From Mixia osmundae IAM 14324 (taxonomy: Eukaryota > Basidiomycota > Mixiomycetes > Mixiales > Mixiaceae): a stretch of 64,000 nt of DNA. This document shows positions 45,713-56,665 of the stretch, one piece after another (the first letter of the stretch is position 1; each line of letters opens with the position of its first letter). Both the position numbers and the translations under genes were made by a program. Under the pieces are notes generated by a model. It ran no database searches and was not told where the DNA came from. It was given only the letters and a program-made list of their open reading frames with translations. Location of the stretch: positions 335,892-399,891 of the forward strand of contig NW_014575553.1 of NCBI RefSeq assembly GCF_000708205.1, written 5' to 3'.

Positions 45713-46164
45713 ATGCAGATGATCGCTCGCAATGCACTGCGACAGAGTGCTTTAGCAAGCAGACAGCCTGTTCTGCGGATGTCAGCTCGATCGGTGCACA
45801 TTGGTAAGCCTCAGGCGTCACCTTGCACGATCACACGCTGACGATCTCTCGTTCAGAAAACACCGTGAACAACGTACGAGTCTGTCCAGTCATCACTGTG
45901 TGCATGTGCTTATCAGGCAAGCTTTGAACAGAACATGCCATTCAGCTATACCAACAAGGTGACTCCTATGCTCCTACACGGCATGGACAGGCTGACATGG
46001 GCGCGATGTAGCCGGCCTTTGCGACAAAGGTGGCCGTCTTCTTCGTCTCGGGCTTCTCGATTCCATTTATCGCTGCTGCGTGGCAACTGTGCGTCCTTTT
46101 TCTTTTGAAAGCGGATACGTCGCTCAAGTACGGACGTATGCACAGACACAAGAGCGCTGCATAG
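45713..46164 (+). CDS. COX8: Cytochrome c oxidase subunit 7C (yeast Cox8)
   Basis: A small inner-membrane subunit of complex IV; 81 residues. Exons: 45713-45803, 45857-45873 (17 nt), 45917-45958, 46012-46088 and 46146-46164 (19 nt). A mitochondrial presequence (MQMIARNALRQSALASRQPVLRMSARSVH) leads to ENTVNNASFEQNMPFSYTNK. The membrane helix is AFATKVAVFFVSGFSIPFIAAAWQ, and the protein ends LHKSAA. The NMPFSYTNKP...FATK order is the family signature. Four short introns split an 81-codon gene, and all phases close. It is divergent from NDUFB11 and convergent with the tubulin cofactor gene (72 bp between stops). Confidence 0.88.
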
Positions 46165-46235
46165 ACATTGCTCGCTTTTTCAATGCATGCTCGGTTGTGA
46201 CAACAACATTCTGGATCTCTCGTCATTCAGAGAGC

Positions 46236-47015
46236 CTACTCGTCCAGATCAGAGAGATCGTCGAGCATTTCCTCGATGACTGTCTTTTCGGGCGCGCCGA
46301 GTGTGATCCTGCTCGGCGCGACAAACAAGCCGCGGAGCATCTCGCAACTGAAGTGCCGGACAATTTCGCCAGCCTCGGTATCCATCAGAGAACCGTCGTT
46401 TTTGCCTGTCTTTTCGTCGAGCTCCACGCCAACGAACACGTGCACCTTATCACGGCGCGCGTTGTCCTTGTCCACCCGACTCATTCTGAGAGGTCCTATG
46501 AAGCGTATGTAGCCTCGACGCGACTCATCGACTGTGCAGCGAGCGCCTGTGATGATGCCGCGCTCCTCCAGCTCACGAATGACTTGCTCGACGGGCACGG
46601 GAGATTGAAAGTCAGCTGCAAATCTGCCCAAACCGTGCGCACGTTTGAACGCTTCAGCAGAATCTACGGTTGAACACAGCCTCAGCGAGTGATGGAGACG
46701 TGAACAGTCCAGAGCGCACCAGGACGAGCTGTCATGCACGGATGACGGCATCGGCCTCTGAAAATCCCTGAGAGTGATCGCCCGAGGTCGCGAAGACGGG
46801 CAGAGCGTGGCGTCTTCGCTAATAGGCTCAGCACGCTTTCCCAGGGCATATAGCCAGTAGAGGCAGCATGACAATGTGAGAGCGAGTCTCACTGCAGCAC
46901 CTCATTCGTCTCCAACACGAGTGACACGGACAGTCGCAGACAACCTCCGTGCACCTGGCTCTTTGTCAGGCTGCAGTAGCTCGGCACAACTTGCTACCAA
47001 TAGGAAGCGTTCCAT
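46236..47015 (-). CDS. ALF1: Tubulin-folding cofactor B (CAP-Gly protein); 5' exons unresolved
   Basis: An alpha-tubulin folding cofactor. The 3' exon (46236-46663) is firm: DSAEAFKRAHGLGRFAADFQ, then a CAP-Gly domain with GARCTVDESRRGYIRFIGPL, VFVGVELDEKTGKNDGS and GLFVAPSRITLG, and an acidic end (MLDDLSDLDE) as in TBCB. Between GPL and VFVGVE there is an insert of about 16 residues absent from typical CAP-Gly domains. It has no obvious splice signals. A likely N-terminal exon is about 46926-47015 (MERFLLVASCAELL, ARRLSATV), resembling the family's ubiquitin-like start. The exons between 46664 and about 46925 could not be fixed. Length and end coordinates at the 5' side are therefore approximate. 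Confidence 0.65.
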
Positions 47016-47195
47016 AGTCAGAGTCACCGGTCACCGGTCAGACTGTGCCTGCATCCGACTGACGCAGAGCTCTGGCACACGAGCGCTGGCGAGAGAAGCG
47101 CAGACGATCGTTTGGCTCATATTGCTTGATGACTTGCATCTCATTATCTCTGCACCCTGCTTCACAAGCCGTCTAGCGGCGACCACAAGCTAGCC

Positions 47196-48026
47196 ATGCA
47201 GCCCAACAACGCCATGTCTCAAGACTTTGCGGGTCTCTACCAGCAACAGCAAGCGCAGCAGCTCCAGCTCAACGGTCAGTCTGGCCAAGCAGGCCTCTAT
47301 GGCGTGCCTCAGCAGAACGCCATGTCTGCTCAACCGTTTCAGCTGGCTATGCCGCCTGCCAGACGACAGCCTGGATCAGACCAGAACGAGTTCAACCCGA
47401 ATGCGATGCTCAATGCGCCTGCTGAGCCAAGCAATGCTATGATGGCTCCCGGCAGTGACGCGTTACTCGGCAATCTGGCCAGTCTGCCCGGACAGCTACA
47501 ACAGCCCAATGCTGCCGCTGCTTTCAAGTCACAGTACAACGCGCTCTCTCAAGCTGGTCGGGGTCAATTCCTACAGTCCTACGCCCAGTCCCAGCCACAG
47601 CTTCAGATGCAGATGCAACAACAGCAGCATCTACAACAGCAGCTCGGACAGCAGCAGCTCCCTGCGAGCTCGAATCCGTACAACTTTGCTCCCCAGCAAG
47701 CTGCCAATATGACGCCCCAGATGTCCAGACCGACACAGCAGCAGCAAGCTGCACAGCAGCCGAGGCCGCCGTCAGCACAGCAAAACCAACAGCTCCAGCA
47801 GCAAGTGGCGATGATGCAGCAACGGCTAGCCTCCCAGGCGCAAGCTCAGAGACCTATGCAAGCCCAAATAGCACCACAGCAACAGCAAGCCAGACAGCCT
47901 CAGCCTTTCAATACTGCTCCTCCTTACCCGACCCCAGCGGCAAGCTCTGAACCGTACCATGCCCAGCAACAACCGTCAATGCAGCAGATGCAGCAGCAAC
48001 AACAACAACAACAACAACTGTACATA

Positions 48027-48058
<32 letters not shown>

Positions 48059-51000
48059 GCAGCAAGGCAACATGCCGACAGGAGCTCAGGCCGGTCCTTC
48101 GCAGCAGCGACCGCAGCCGTCTATATCACAACAGCAAGCGAGTGGCCTTTCGGAGTATGTTCAGAACCTCAATCGTCTCCGGGGCGTCAACGCTCGCATA
48201 GAGGCACTTGATGAGCTCCTGAAAACCAATCTGACTCCCGCTACTGCTCCTGGCAACCGTCGGCCGCTGAATCCACAAGAGCGACATCAGGTCGAACAAC
48301 AGATGATGCAAACGCGTGCTACTGCCACGAAGCTCAACGGCATCATCATGGCATTCGTCAACGCTAGCGGTGGCCAGCAGGCGATTGCTCAGCAGCTTGC
48401 TCATCTCAGCATGCTGCGCAAGCAAGCCGATGAGATAAGGGCAATGACTGCTGCTGCGAACCCGTCAAATCAGGCGCAGCATCCCATGGCACCTACGCAT
48501 ATCGCATTGGCTCGGACTGGCTCGCCTTCGTTCATCAGTAGCGCCTCCTCCCAATCTGGCGCGCCAAGGCAAGCAGATGCTACGGCTCAATTGCACAAGC
48601 TTCGACAAGACGCTGCTGCAGCTGCTATGCAAGGCAATCGGCCTGGGTCGAGTGCAGGTTCACAGCAACATCGAATTGGTTCTCCTGCGATTGGTGCATC
48701 GTCCCAAGGACTGCCTACAGCGTCTCAGCCCGCCTACGGCCAATCTCAGATGCCAATGCAAAAGCAACCTTCGGCCATGGCTCAGATGCTACAGACCGGA
48801 CTTCCCTCGGAGCAGATATTCATCTCGAGCTTGACAGAACTCATGCGAAAGAACGGCTCGCCACTGACCGGCCCACCCATTATCGAAGGCCGGCGTGTGA
48901 ACCTATATGCCGTCTTTTGCGCCGTCTTCAAAGAAGGCGGCTGTGAGCAGGTGAGCCATCTACTTTACGGGCTGGTGTATGAGATCTGACACAGAGCAGG
49001 TCGAGCGCAAGAATGGCTGGCATATGGTCGCTGCTGCCGCAGGTCTCTACGAGGGCGTCCAAGATCAAGCTCTGGCGCATGCGATCACTCGGCAGCTCGC
49101 GCAAGTCTACGTCAACGTACTGAAGCACTACGAAGAAGGCTGGACGCGAACGCTCAGGTCCCACCAAGAACGTCTTGCCCAAGAACAGCAACAGCAACAG
49201 CTGTACAACAGTCAGAATACTGTCTTGCCCAGCGTCAACCCGCAGCCCGCCTCAAATGCGAACGCGCAGCCTCAGATGCCTGGTTATACAGCACAGCAGT
49301 TCCAGAGCATGGGCATTGCGCCCGCACAAATTGAGGCCTACCGCCAACGGGTGATGGCTGGCCAAGGACAACAGCCCATGACAGCTCAAAATCTGGCGAT
49401 CGCCTCTGCTATGAATGCGCAGAACTCTTCGCAGCAAGGCGGGTCTTACGGCCAGCAGCCTGGGCAGCCACAGCTGCAGCTGCAGCAACAGCAGATTCAG
49501 GCACAGCAACAGCAGCAGCGAACGCAGCCGCAGCCGCAGCAGCAGCAGCTTCAACAGCAGCCGCCCCCGCCCCAGCACGCGGTCCCAGTGGTTCCGCCAG
49601 ATCATCAGCGTATAGTTGAAGCCAGCAAGGCCGTCCAACAGCTTGCCGCTGCGCGTGATAAAGGTTCGATATGCGCGCTCGCGCTTATTCGTGCTGACAG
49701 TCGATGCAGTGCGCTATCAGCAGATAGATCCATCCTCAGAGGATCGGTTGGCTATACGATCATCAATTGCTAGCATGCTCGGATTGGTCAATTACGTGCG
49801 CGAGCATCTGGCAATCTTCCACGCGACTGTTGGCGTAGAGACCGCAACCAAGCGGATCATTTCTCTCGTTCGTATGTGTCTGCTGCAGGTGGAATGGGCT
49901 GACATCTGTGCAGATCACGATGTACAGCGATCAATCAGAAGCGCTCAATGAGGACCGGTACATCATGAAGGTCCATGATCTAGAATCGCTGCGCAATCAA
50001 CTCACGAGATGCGCCGTCGGTCTAAGGCCGTATGTCGAGGCCCTAGCAAAAGCTGCTCCACAAAACCAGCAGCAGCAACAGCAGCATCCGCCGCCACCTC
50101 AGCAACAGCAGCAGTATCAGTCGCAAATGTCGTCTCAGCAGTCTGCACCGGCCAGACCGCCTTCTGCTACCAGTCAGCTCGTCAGGCCAAATCCAAGTGT
50201 CTACGATCAAGTTTCGCGCGAAGCAATGCTTCAGAACATCCGGCCATCACTTCGACAGGAGGACTTGCAACCGCCGCCCATGGCGAAGCGTCGTACGCTA
50301 ACAGGCACGTCGATTGCCGAGTCGCCGCGTGCAATGCCCTCGCCCCTGACGATCTCTGCATCCAGTCCGGCAGAAGCCCGATCGCCTGCCCCAGCTCGAC
50401 AGCCTTCCTCGCCGGGCAAGATGTTGCGTCGGCAGCCATCTGCCAAGGGCACGCTCGCTACAAAGGCTCTGCCGAAGCCCAAAGGCTCGAAAAAGTTCCC
50501 AACGAGCGCAGAGATCATGGCCGAAGTCAAGCAAGAGCTAGCCCAACAAGCCACTCGACCTGATGCGGCAGGCAGCGTGGAGACGGGCATGGCAGCAGAT
50601 GCCGCTGCACAGATTGCTCGCGTCGCTTCAGGCGTACCTGCATTCAATGAGGATCCCGTGGCGAAGCGAAAGCGAGAGCAAGACGAAGCCGAGAATGATC
50701 CAATTGGCTACGCAGATCGTGCAATGGCAGACTTTGCACAGCTTGCTGCTCATCCGACTCAGCTGGCGCCGCTCGACATAACTTTGCCAGCGTTTGCGAA
50801 GGACAGCGATGCGACTGACATTGATTTTCTCGAGATGCATCTGCCGCCTGCCGTCCAAGATCCAAGCAAGCTCGCACTCCGCTTCGACGTGCTGTCAAGT
50901 AGCGGCGAGGAGGCCAAGGCTTCGACGAGCCATCTACCTTCTATACCCGTGCCCGAGACTGCAAATCCGCCCGCCGAGGAACTCGACTTTGCGTTCTTCA

Positions 51001-51281
51001 TCGATGATGCGTCATACGCTGACGAGCCAGTGTCTAGCAAGGACACGCCAGAGCTCAGTGGGGGCAAAGCGACTGATCTCGAGGAAGAATCACCTCAGTC
51101 TGATCAGGACGAAAGTGAGAAGCGAAAAGTGGAGAGTCAGCCGTTGGCGAGAAAGGACACCATCATCACCGAGTTTGAGCATTTGGCAATACCATCCGAG
51201 TCCGATTTGTGGGATATCAAGCTCGAAGACTTACCTGTTACTACCAACAATCACTTCGTAAATACGTATGTGGAATTTTGA
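47196..51281 (+). CDS. SWI1: ARID-domain, Gln-rich SWI/SNF subunit (Swi1/ARID1-like)
   Basis: A putative DNA-binding subunit of the SWI/SNF remodeller. Exons 47196-48950, 49000-49663, 49710-49867 and 49914-51281; 1314 residues. The N-terminal ~430 residues are extremely Gln-rich. The ARID domain spans the first intron: FISSLTELMRKNGSPLTGPPIIEGRRVNLYAVFCAVFKEGGCEQ followed by VERKNGWHMVAAAAGL and LAQVYVNVLKHYEEGW. A second Gln-rich stretch, a helical block (QITMYSDQSEALNEDRYIMKVHDL) and an acidic C-terminus follow. Introns at 49664 and 49868 both use gttcg donors. ARID with poly-Q is typical of Swi1, though other ARID proteins cannot be excluded. Confidence 0.85.
47982..48065 (+). repeat. CAG/CAA polyglutamine tract
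   Basis: Mixed CAG and CAA codons encode two long Gln runs separated by LYI. The interrupted codon pattern should limit slippage. It lies inside the ARID protein gene. Confidence 0.8.
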
Positions 51282-51305
51282 TGAACAATGCATGTCTATA
51301 TACTC

Positions 51306-52826
51306 TCAAGATCTCGGCCAGCTCGATTTGAGGGTTACGTAGACGTCGGTGCCATGACCGTACATGCTCTTCAACTCGAGTGAGCCCCTGCTCGCCATCA
51401 GCAGGCGCGGTGACGATCGAGACAGCGTGCGTACCCAAAGTAGTTGCAATACAGCCTTGACAGCGGCAGACCGAAGCCCAGGCCGGCGAGAGTGCCAAGA
51501 GGATGAGCATGCTGATCTGTGCTACCACTTGATGCTATTGCGCCGATTGGCTGGGTGCTGTAAGGCCCTGCTTCTTCCTCTGCATTCTGGTCTTTGACGA
51601 CCGAGGTGAATGAGTACGAGAAAGCCTGTCGCTCGTTCTCCGGAGACAGCCCACCGCCTTCATCGCGGAAGCGGATCGTCATCAGCTACCGCCGCATCAG
51701 CTCTCGCACTTGTAAGAGTATGAGATCTTACATCAAGTGCTGGTGCAGAGGCAACTGTGACGATGACGGGTGGCAAAGGGCGCGATGAGGCTCGGTGCCG
51801 CTCTGCAGTCGCGCGGAAAGCATTCTTGAGCAGCTCAGTGAAAATGTATTCGAGCTGCGAATGTTAGCCGGCGACAAGACCAAAGACAGGGCGGAGTACT
51901 CACATGCATTGGCACATAAACACATGTTGCATCGATTTGTCCGTCCAGGACGAGGCTGGGCGCAACGCCATAGGACGCCTCGCACAGGTCAGACACGAAG
52001 CTTTCGCACCCCTTGACAAGACCGGCAGGACTGCACTTGAGATCGATGAGTCCGAGCAACTGCTGGTCGCGGTCTCTTGCCGGTCTGGGCTTCTTGCTCT
52101 TGCGAGAGAACCAAGCGAGACTGAGGTGCTGCTCTGCTATGAGTCGTATGGAGATGCGATTGCGAATGGCCCTGTCAAGGAACTGGGAGATCTCGACATC
52201 TGACATGTACCGCTTGCACTCTTGAAAGCCTTGGGCCAGCACGGGTATGTTTGACGAGTGTAGCTCGACGGTATCGTTGAGCGCAGAGGTAAACTTTTCA
52301 AAGTCTTCATAGCTTGATATGCGAGGGAAGGAGGTGAGCAGCTCGAAAGATGACTGGTAGAGTTCAAAGATTCGCGCAATGGATGGATTGCTGCCGACGA
52401 TGTAGGGCAGCGTCTGATGGGCTTTCACCTGGCGTGGATGCTTCAGCCTCTCGCGCTATCATTGCAAAGCTTACGAGCGACTTGCCCGTCTAGCCAGCCG
52501 GTGTGGCAGTTCGGCTCGCGTGTACTCGCCCAACGCGATGAGTCGTTCTTCTGATAAAGGCGGTCGGCCGAAGCGTGCAAGCTCCTTGAGGGTGACTGGA
52601 GCACATATCAGTCTGTCAGAATAGCCTTGAGCAGATGCAGGGAGTGCAGTGACTTGCTCGCTCTTGGCACTCGCGCTTCGAAATGTCGGTGTCGTTCTTG
52701 GGCGCTGCCAGATAGAGCCTCGATGGGAATCTCGGGTGCATCGAAAGAAGTGTGCTTGCTAGCGCTCGTCGAGGCGTGCCGTTGTGATCGGTAGGCTATC
52801 CTGGCGCATGCTCGGCAGCATCGCAT
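51306..52826 (-). CDS. Mitochondrial PDK/BCKDK-type protein kinase
   Basis: This kinase phosphorylates and switches off pyruvate or branched-chain ketoacid dehydrogenase. Exons: 52658-52826, 52486-52595, 51904-52428, 51732-51854, 51435-51685 and 51306-51387; 419 residues. A basic presequence (MRCCRACARIAYRSQRHAS) is followed by TLKELARFGRPPLSEERLI and LPYIVGSNPSIARIFELYQSSF. ISQFLDRAIRNRISIRLIAEQH and the GHKL ATPase motifs come next: N-box EYIFTELLKNAFRATAERH, G1 FRDEGGGLS and G2 GLGFGLPLSRLY. The protein ends GTDVYVTL. The first two introns both begin with gcaagt (52657 and 52485). Pyruvate versus branched-chain substrate cannot be decided here. Confidence 0.92.
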
Positions 52827-53569
52827 CTTTATCGTGGCTCTATCTCGGTCGCGTGCGCTTGCCCACGGTGCACTTCCCCGGCTTCCATCGACTCGTGACG
52901 ACAGCCATGACACTTCAACGATCGTCAAGTGAGCCAGGCTCGACTGACAAGTATCGCTACCGTCAGACGATCTAGCCTGCCTTCAGTCTGCCAACGAACC
53001 ACGCAGCCACGTCTTGCCACGGGGAGGCCAGCAATGCTGTCTACTCGCATCTGCGTTCAACATGACGTTGACACAAGCGCCCAAAAATGTCTCGCTTGAC
53101 TCGCCAGAGCCCTCATGGCTCGTTCGCTGTCTTGGGATTGATCAACGTCGGCTCTTTCCCGTCTCCGTGTCAAAGATTGGCGAGACACCATGGCAAGCAA
53201 GTCCTCGTGGGAGGCTCAGGCGGTAAGCGTCATCGCGGCATGTCATCTGTCGAATGCAACGGCTCTCCTTGATCAGCCCGTGAGGGAAATTGGCGTTACA
53301 TGCCGCGCGACCTTTGCATCCGCTTGCGCTGTTCCGTACGCGCCTTAGCTGTCTACCGTACAATAAAGTCTGCTGGCCATAGCCTAATCGCGGCTTCGCA
53401 AGTATGGCGGCAGACTCCTGCAATCTAAGGCTAATCCGCTCTCAAGTCGGACGCGTCGCAAACTGGCCTGCCTCACCGTCGCTTGTTTGGGTGACTTCGA
53501 CGCGTGAACGCCATACTGCCGAAATGGCACAAGAATGTCGCTTCATCCCTCATCGCTTGATCCTGCGAA
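52827..53569. other. Intergenic region, 743 bp
   Basis: This separates the divergent kinase and hypothetical genes. No supported gene, RNA or repeat was found. Confidence 0.4.
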
Positions 53570-54505
53570 ATGGCAGACAGTGTCACTGTACAGGACCTCA
53601 AAGACAGACTTGCAGATCTTGAAGCCCTTGCTGCGGTTCCGAACATCTCACGCCAAGGCAAAGTCACTACAATCTTTCGTATGCCTAGCGTGCCACAAGT
53701 CCTCAACACTCTCGCTCCTCCCGCTTTCCAGACACTCGAAGACCTTCTGCCCACTAGCAGAAGGGCATACTCGGACAAGCTGCGGGCAGCCTTCCCGGCA
53801 GACATCATGCAACGTCTGAGATCATTCGATGTCGAGCTCGATCCGACGATGCGCCTCGCCAATATCACTAGGCTCAATCCAGAGCTCGCCTCCTCAGACG
53901 AATGGGTCACATCTGAGCTGGCGGAAATGATGCAGCAGCACATCGCCCGTACCGACGGCTACCTTAATCTCGCGAGCCTGCTAAAGAAAGCACACCGTAC
54001 GTACACCGATCCTGCGATGCTAAGCCCCTGACAGGACATCGCAGTTGTGCGCTATCGCTTCGCTCAGCTCAGCAGCTTCATCCTATCTCATCCCTGGACG
54101 TCCTTCGACAATGAATCGGATGTCTACGAGCTTTGGCGCAAGCTGACTTTCTCTCAGCTGATCGATATGCTGCCTCTCAACAAACTTGGCTTCACGCTCC
54201 CTTCATGGACTCATAAGTTCATAAAGCGCAAAACGAGTGACTACCTGCATATTACGCACCTGGCGCTCGCCAATTTCAATGAGGCATTCGTTCGCGACGA
54301 AACAGACATCTGTTCGCAACTCGAGCACGTGGCAGCCTGGATCCATGCAGCACACCTTGATAGTCCGGACGGTCGTATCCGCTGTCTACATCTAGGCTGC
54401 CCCTTTCGCTCAAATCGTTCGCGACAGCTGGGACTATGCAGCTGGCACGACACACTCGACGCACGTCTGCAGCTCGGCGTCGGAGTCAGGCCTCGTATCT
54501 TGTAG
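53570..54505 (+). CDS. Hypothetical protein, unrecognised
   Basis: Two exons, 53570-53996 and 54045-54505, give 295 residues. The N-terminal half is helical and leucine-rich (VTVQDLKDRLADLEALAAVPNI, LNTLAPPAFQTLEDLLP). The C-terminal half is more globular with aromatic residues (SHPWTSFDNESDVYELWRKLTF, YLHITHLALANFNEAFVRDE) and three cysteines near the end. The 48-nt intron (gtacgt donor, gctaa branch, cag acceptor) closes the frame in phase 1. No domain is recognised and no targeting signal is seen. It looks like a genuine, soluble protein gene. Confidence 0.6.
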
Positions 54506-54641
54506 CTCCATTCTTGTAGTTCAATGCATCAATCCCGCAACGGAAGTCATGTATCATTGTCGCGTGCACACAACCTAGAAACTGTCTGAGAGCAACGTCT
54601 GCACAACACTGACCTGCAGGAGGCGTTCTTGGGAAATGCCG

Positions 54642-55100
54642 TCACTGGCATGACGATCCCGTCGAGACAGCACGTTCTCGTGCCTTTGGTAAGGGCAAAT
54701 GCATAGTTGTTGCAACGTTGAGAAGGCGTTGCGAGTCAACCAAGTTCGGTCGGCTGCTGCTATTTCGCATTTGCCGTGCATGCTCGAGCCAACTTGCATA
54801 CCGTTCGGTAAATTGGGTCTGGCACTCCTTTGCCGTGAGTCTGCCGCAGCGAGCCATCGAAGCTGGAAGCTCAAGCCAGCAGGCGCGATCTTCAAGCAGA
54901 GACAGTCGATGTTGCCTTGCTCGAGAGCTATCGTCCAGTCTGCTAATCCGCGCTGAATGCCATCAATAACAGCTTGAGAACTTGCTAGCTCTCCGCCTGA
55001 AGCCGAGTTGTGGGCTGACAGCTTTTGGTCAGTGCTTTGTCTGCAAGGATCGCGCGTGAAGTTCTGCGATGCTGAGCTTTCCTCGAAGCATGTAGCGAGG
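54642..55100 (-). CDS. Possible Myb/SANT-like protein, 5' end unresolved
   Basis: The firm part reads ISRLDDSSRARQHRLSLLEDRACWLELPASMARCG, then RLTAKECQTQFTERYASWLEHARQ and ends VSTGSSCQ at 54642. The spacing of Trp and KECQTQF resembles a Myb/SANT repeat. Upstream, a possible PQLGFRRR exon is joined through a short intron with a GC donor (gcaagt near 54988), but the start codon could not be fixed. Boundaries above about 54950 are guesses. Confidence 0.35.
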
Positions 55101-56665
55101 ATGAGTAGCGATTGTAGACGGATGCTGTCACGCCGACGTTTAGCGCAGCAGTGCAAAGAGAGAGGCCAAGAGCAGCTCATCTGAGCAGTGAGCGGCGCTG
55201 TAGCCCACTTGCGCGGCCTTCCACAAGCGTTGCCTTATCGAGGACATGGGCGGCATGGTCGCCCGCTCACCAGATGAAGGACCTCAAAAGCGACAATGTA
55301 TCGCTCGAGGCTCGTCTCTTGACTTGGTTGCGACAGGCCGAGCGCTGCTGATCGAAAGCGTCCTGCACCTTTGCATATGGCCCGCTCTTCTGCCGAATGC
55401 AGTCTTGCTTGGAAGGTTCAAGGCTTGTTGTAGACACGGAATGTGAGCGGGTACAGACGGACACGCAGCGCGAAAACGCAACACCAGACATTGAGAAACA
55501 GAAAGGATTGCATCGGCGACAACAAGGCCGCGCATCGAATCAAGTCGAAAGAGTATGGCTGCGGCCGCACAGCAGGCACGATGGGCGGCTCGTCACGAGG
55601 CGCTCCTCGTGAAGCGCGACAGTCAACAATTTGACATTCGTAGTCCCGGGGCATTATCTTTAATATCTTTAGACGCGTGTGTCGGATTGATTTGTAAGAT
55701 TACGTTACCTAACGTAATGTGCACTAGCTAAGAATTACATGATCCTTTGCTGTCTGGCGAACATATATAAGCAANCTCTCGAACGCTCTGACCCATCGTT
55801 GGTCTCCNCCTATCCTCCGAAAACTGCTCCACTCTTGGAAGAAGCCGAGAAAAGAGAAAGATGGCTGGAGAGGATCCCTTCTGATGACAGTCTGGCTCAA
55901 GGATAGCAGACGGGCTGTCAAAGGATGGGACTGGTGAGCCGGGAAGNAGCGATCTCGCAATGAGACCCAACTTGGCGAGCGAGCGCTCTTCCCAATCGTG
56001 CGACCCAGGTCAGTCTTCGCTCGCTCTCGATGGAATGTGCTAATTCTTGGCCCTGCTCTGCAGGTGCATTGTCCTGACTTGGCCAACGCTCGCTGTTGTT
56101 GTAACCGATGCAGTACTCTCCTGCTACTCGCTATGCCCTTGCACTCAAGTCGCATGTCTCATACATTTANTNGCACTCGCTTCCTTTACAGTCCCTGTTA
56201 TTACACCTGGTTGTTGCGAGGCAAGCCAGGCTGAGCCAGAATGCCAGACACGTGCGAGGACACAGCACAGGCTTGTGCAAGAGTGCATTGATAACTAGCC
56301 AATCTCGATAGCCTTCAAGGTCTATAGATTCGACCGTGCGTGCGGCAAGGATCAGTCCAGAAGTCAGCAAGCACTTGCATATGGTCTGTGGCAGCCAGAT
56401 CAGATGCATCTGCAGCATTGGGTCCAGATACTTATCGCATCGCTGACTCATCTGTCTGTGTGCCACATCTAGACGTTGCCTTGTTGAACGGAAGCATCAT
56501 GGCGTCATCAGATCTTGCCGGAAATGCATGTCTTTGGCCATGACAGCCCCTCTATCGGCGTGCGTCAAGTTGTCACAGCGTCTTATCGGCGATCGAAGTC
56601 GACACGTTCGAAGCCCCTATTACCCCATTGCTGTCGTCAGCGCGGGTCCTTTCTGCGTAAGCACG
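55101..56665. other. Intergenic, partly AT-rich region with ambiguous bases
   Basis: I see no supported gene. The stretch around 55630-55760 is much more AT-rich than its surroundings and contains an inverted repeat (55699-55718). Five ambiguous bases lie at about 55775-56172. It could be a decayed element or a poorly resolved repeat, but nothing can be named. Confidence 0.4.
55699..55718. repeat. Inverted repeat ATTACGTT-4-AACGTAAT
   Basis: Perfect 8-bp arms with a 4-bp spacer, in an AT-rich pocket of an otherwise GC-richer region. It could form a hairpin or be a dimeric factor site. Confidence 0.6.

Noticed and set aside
49000-49600. Minus-strand leucine-rich frame opposite the ARID gene
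   Set aside because: It is the complement of CAG/CAA glutamine codons, which reads as Leu/Cys-rich, and has no independent support.
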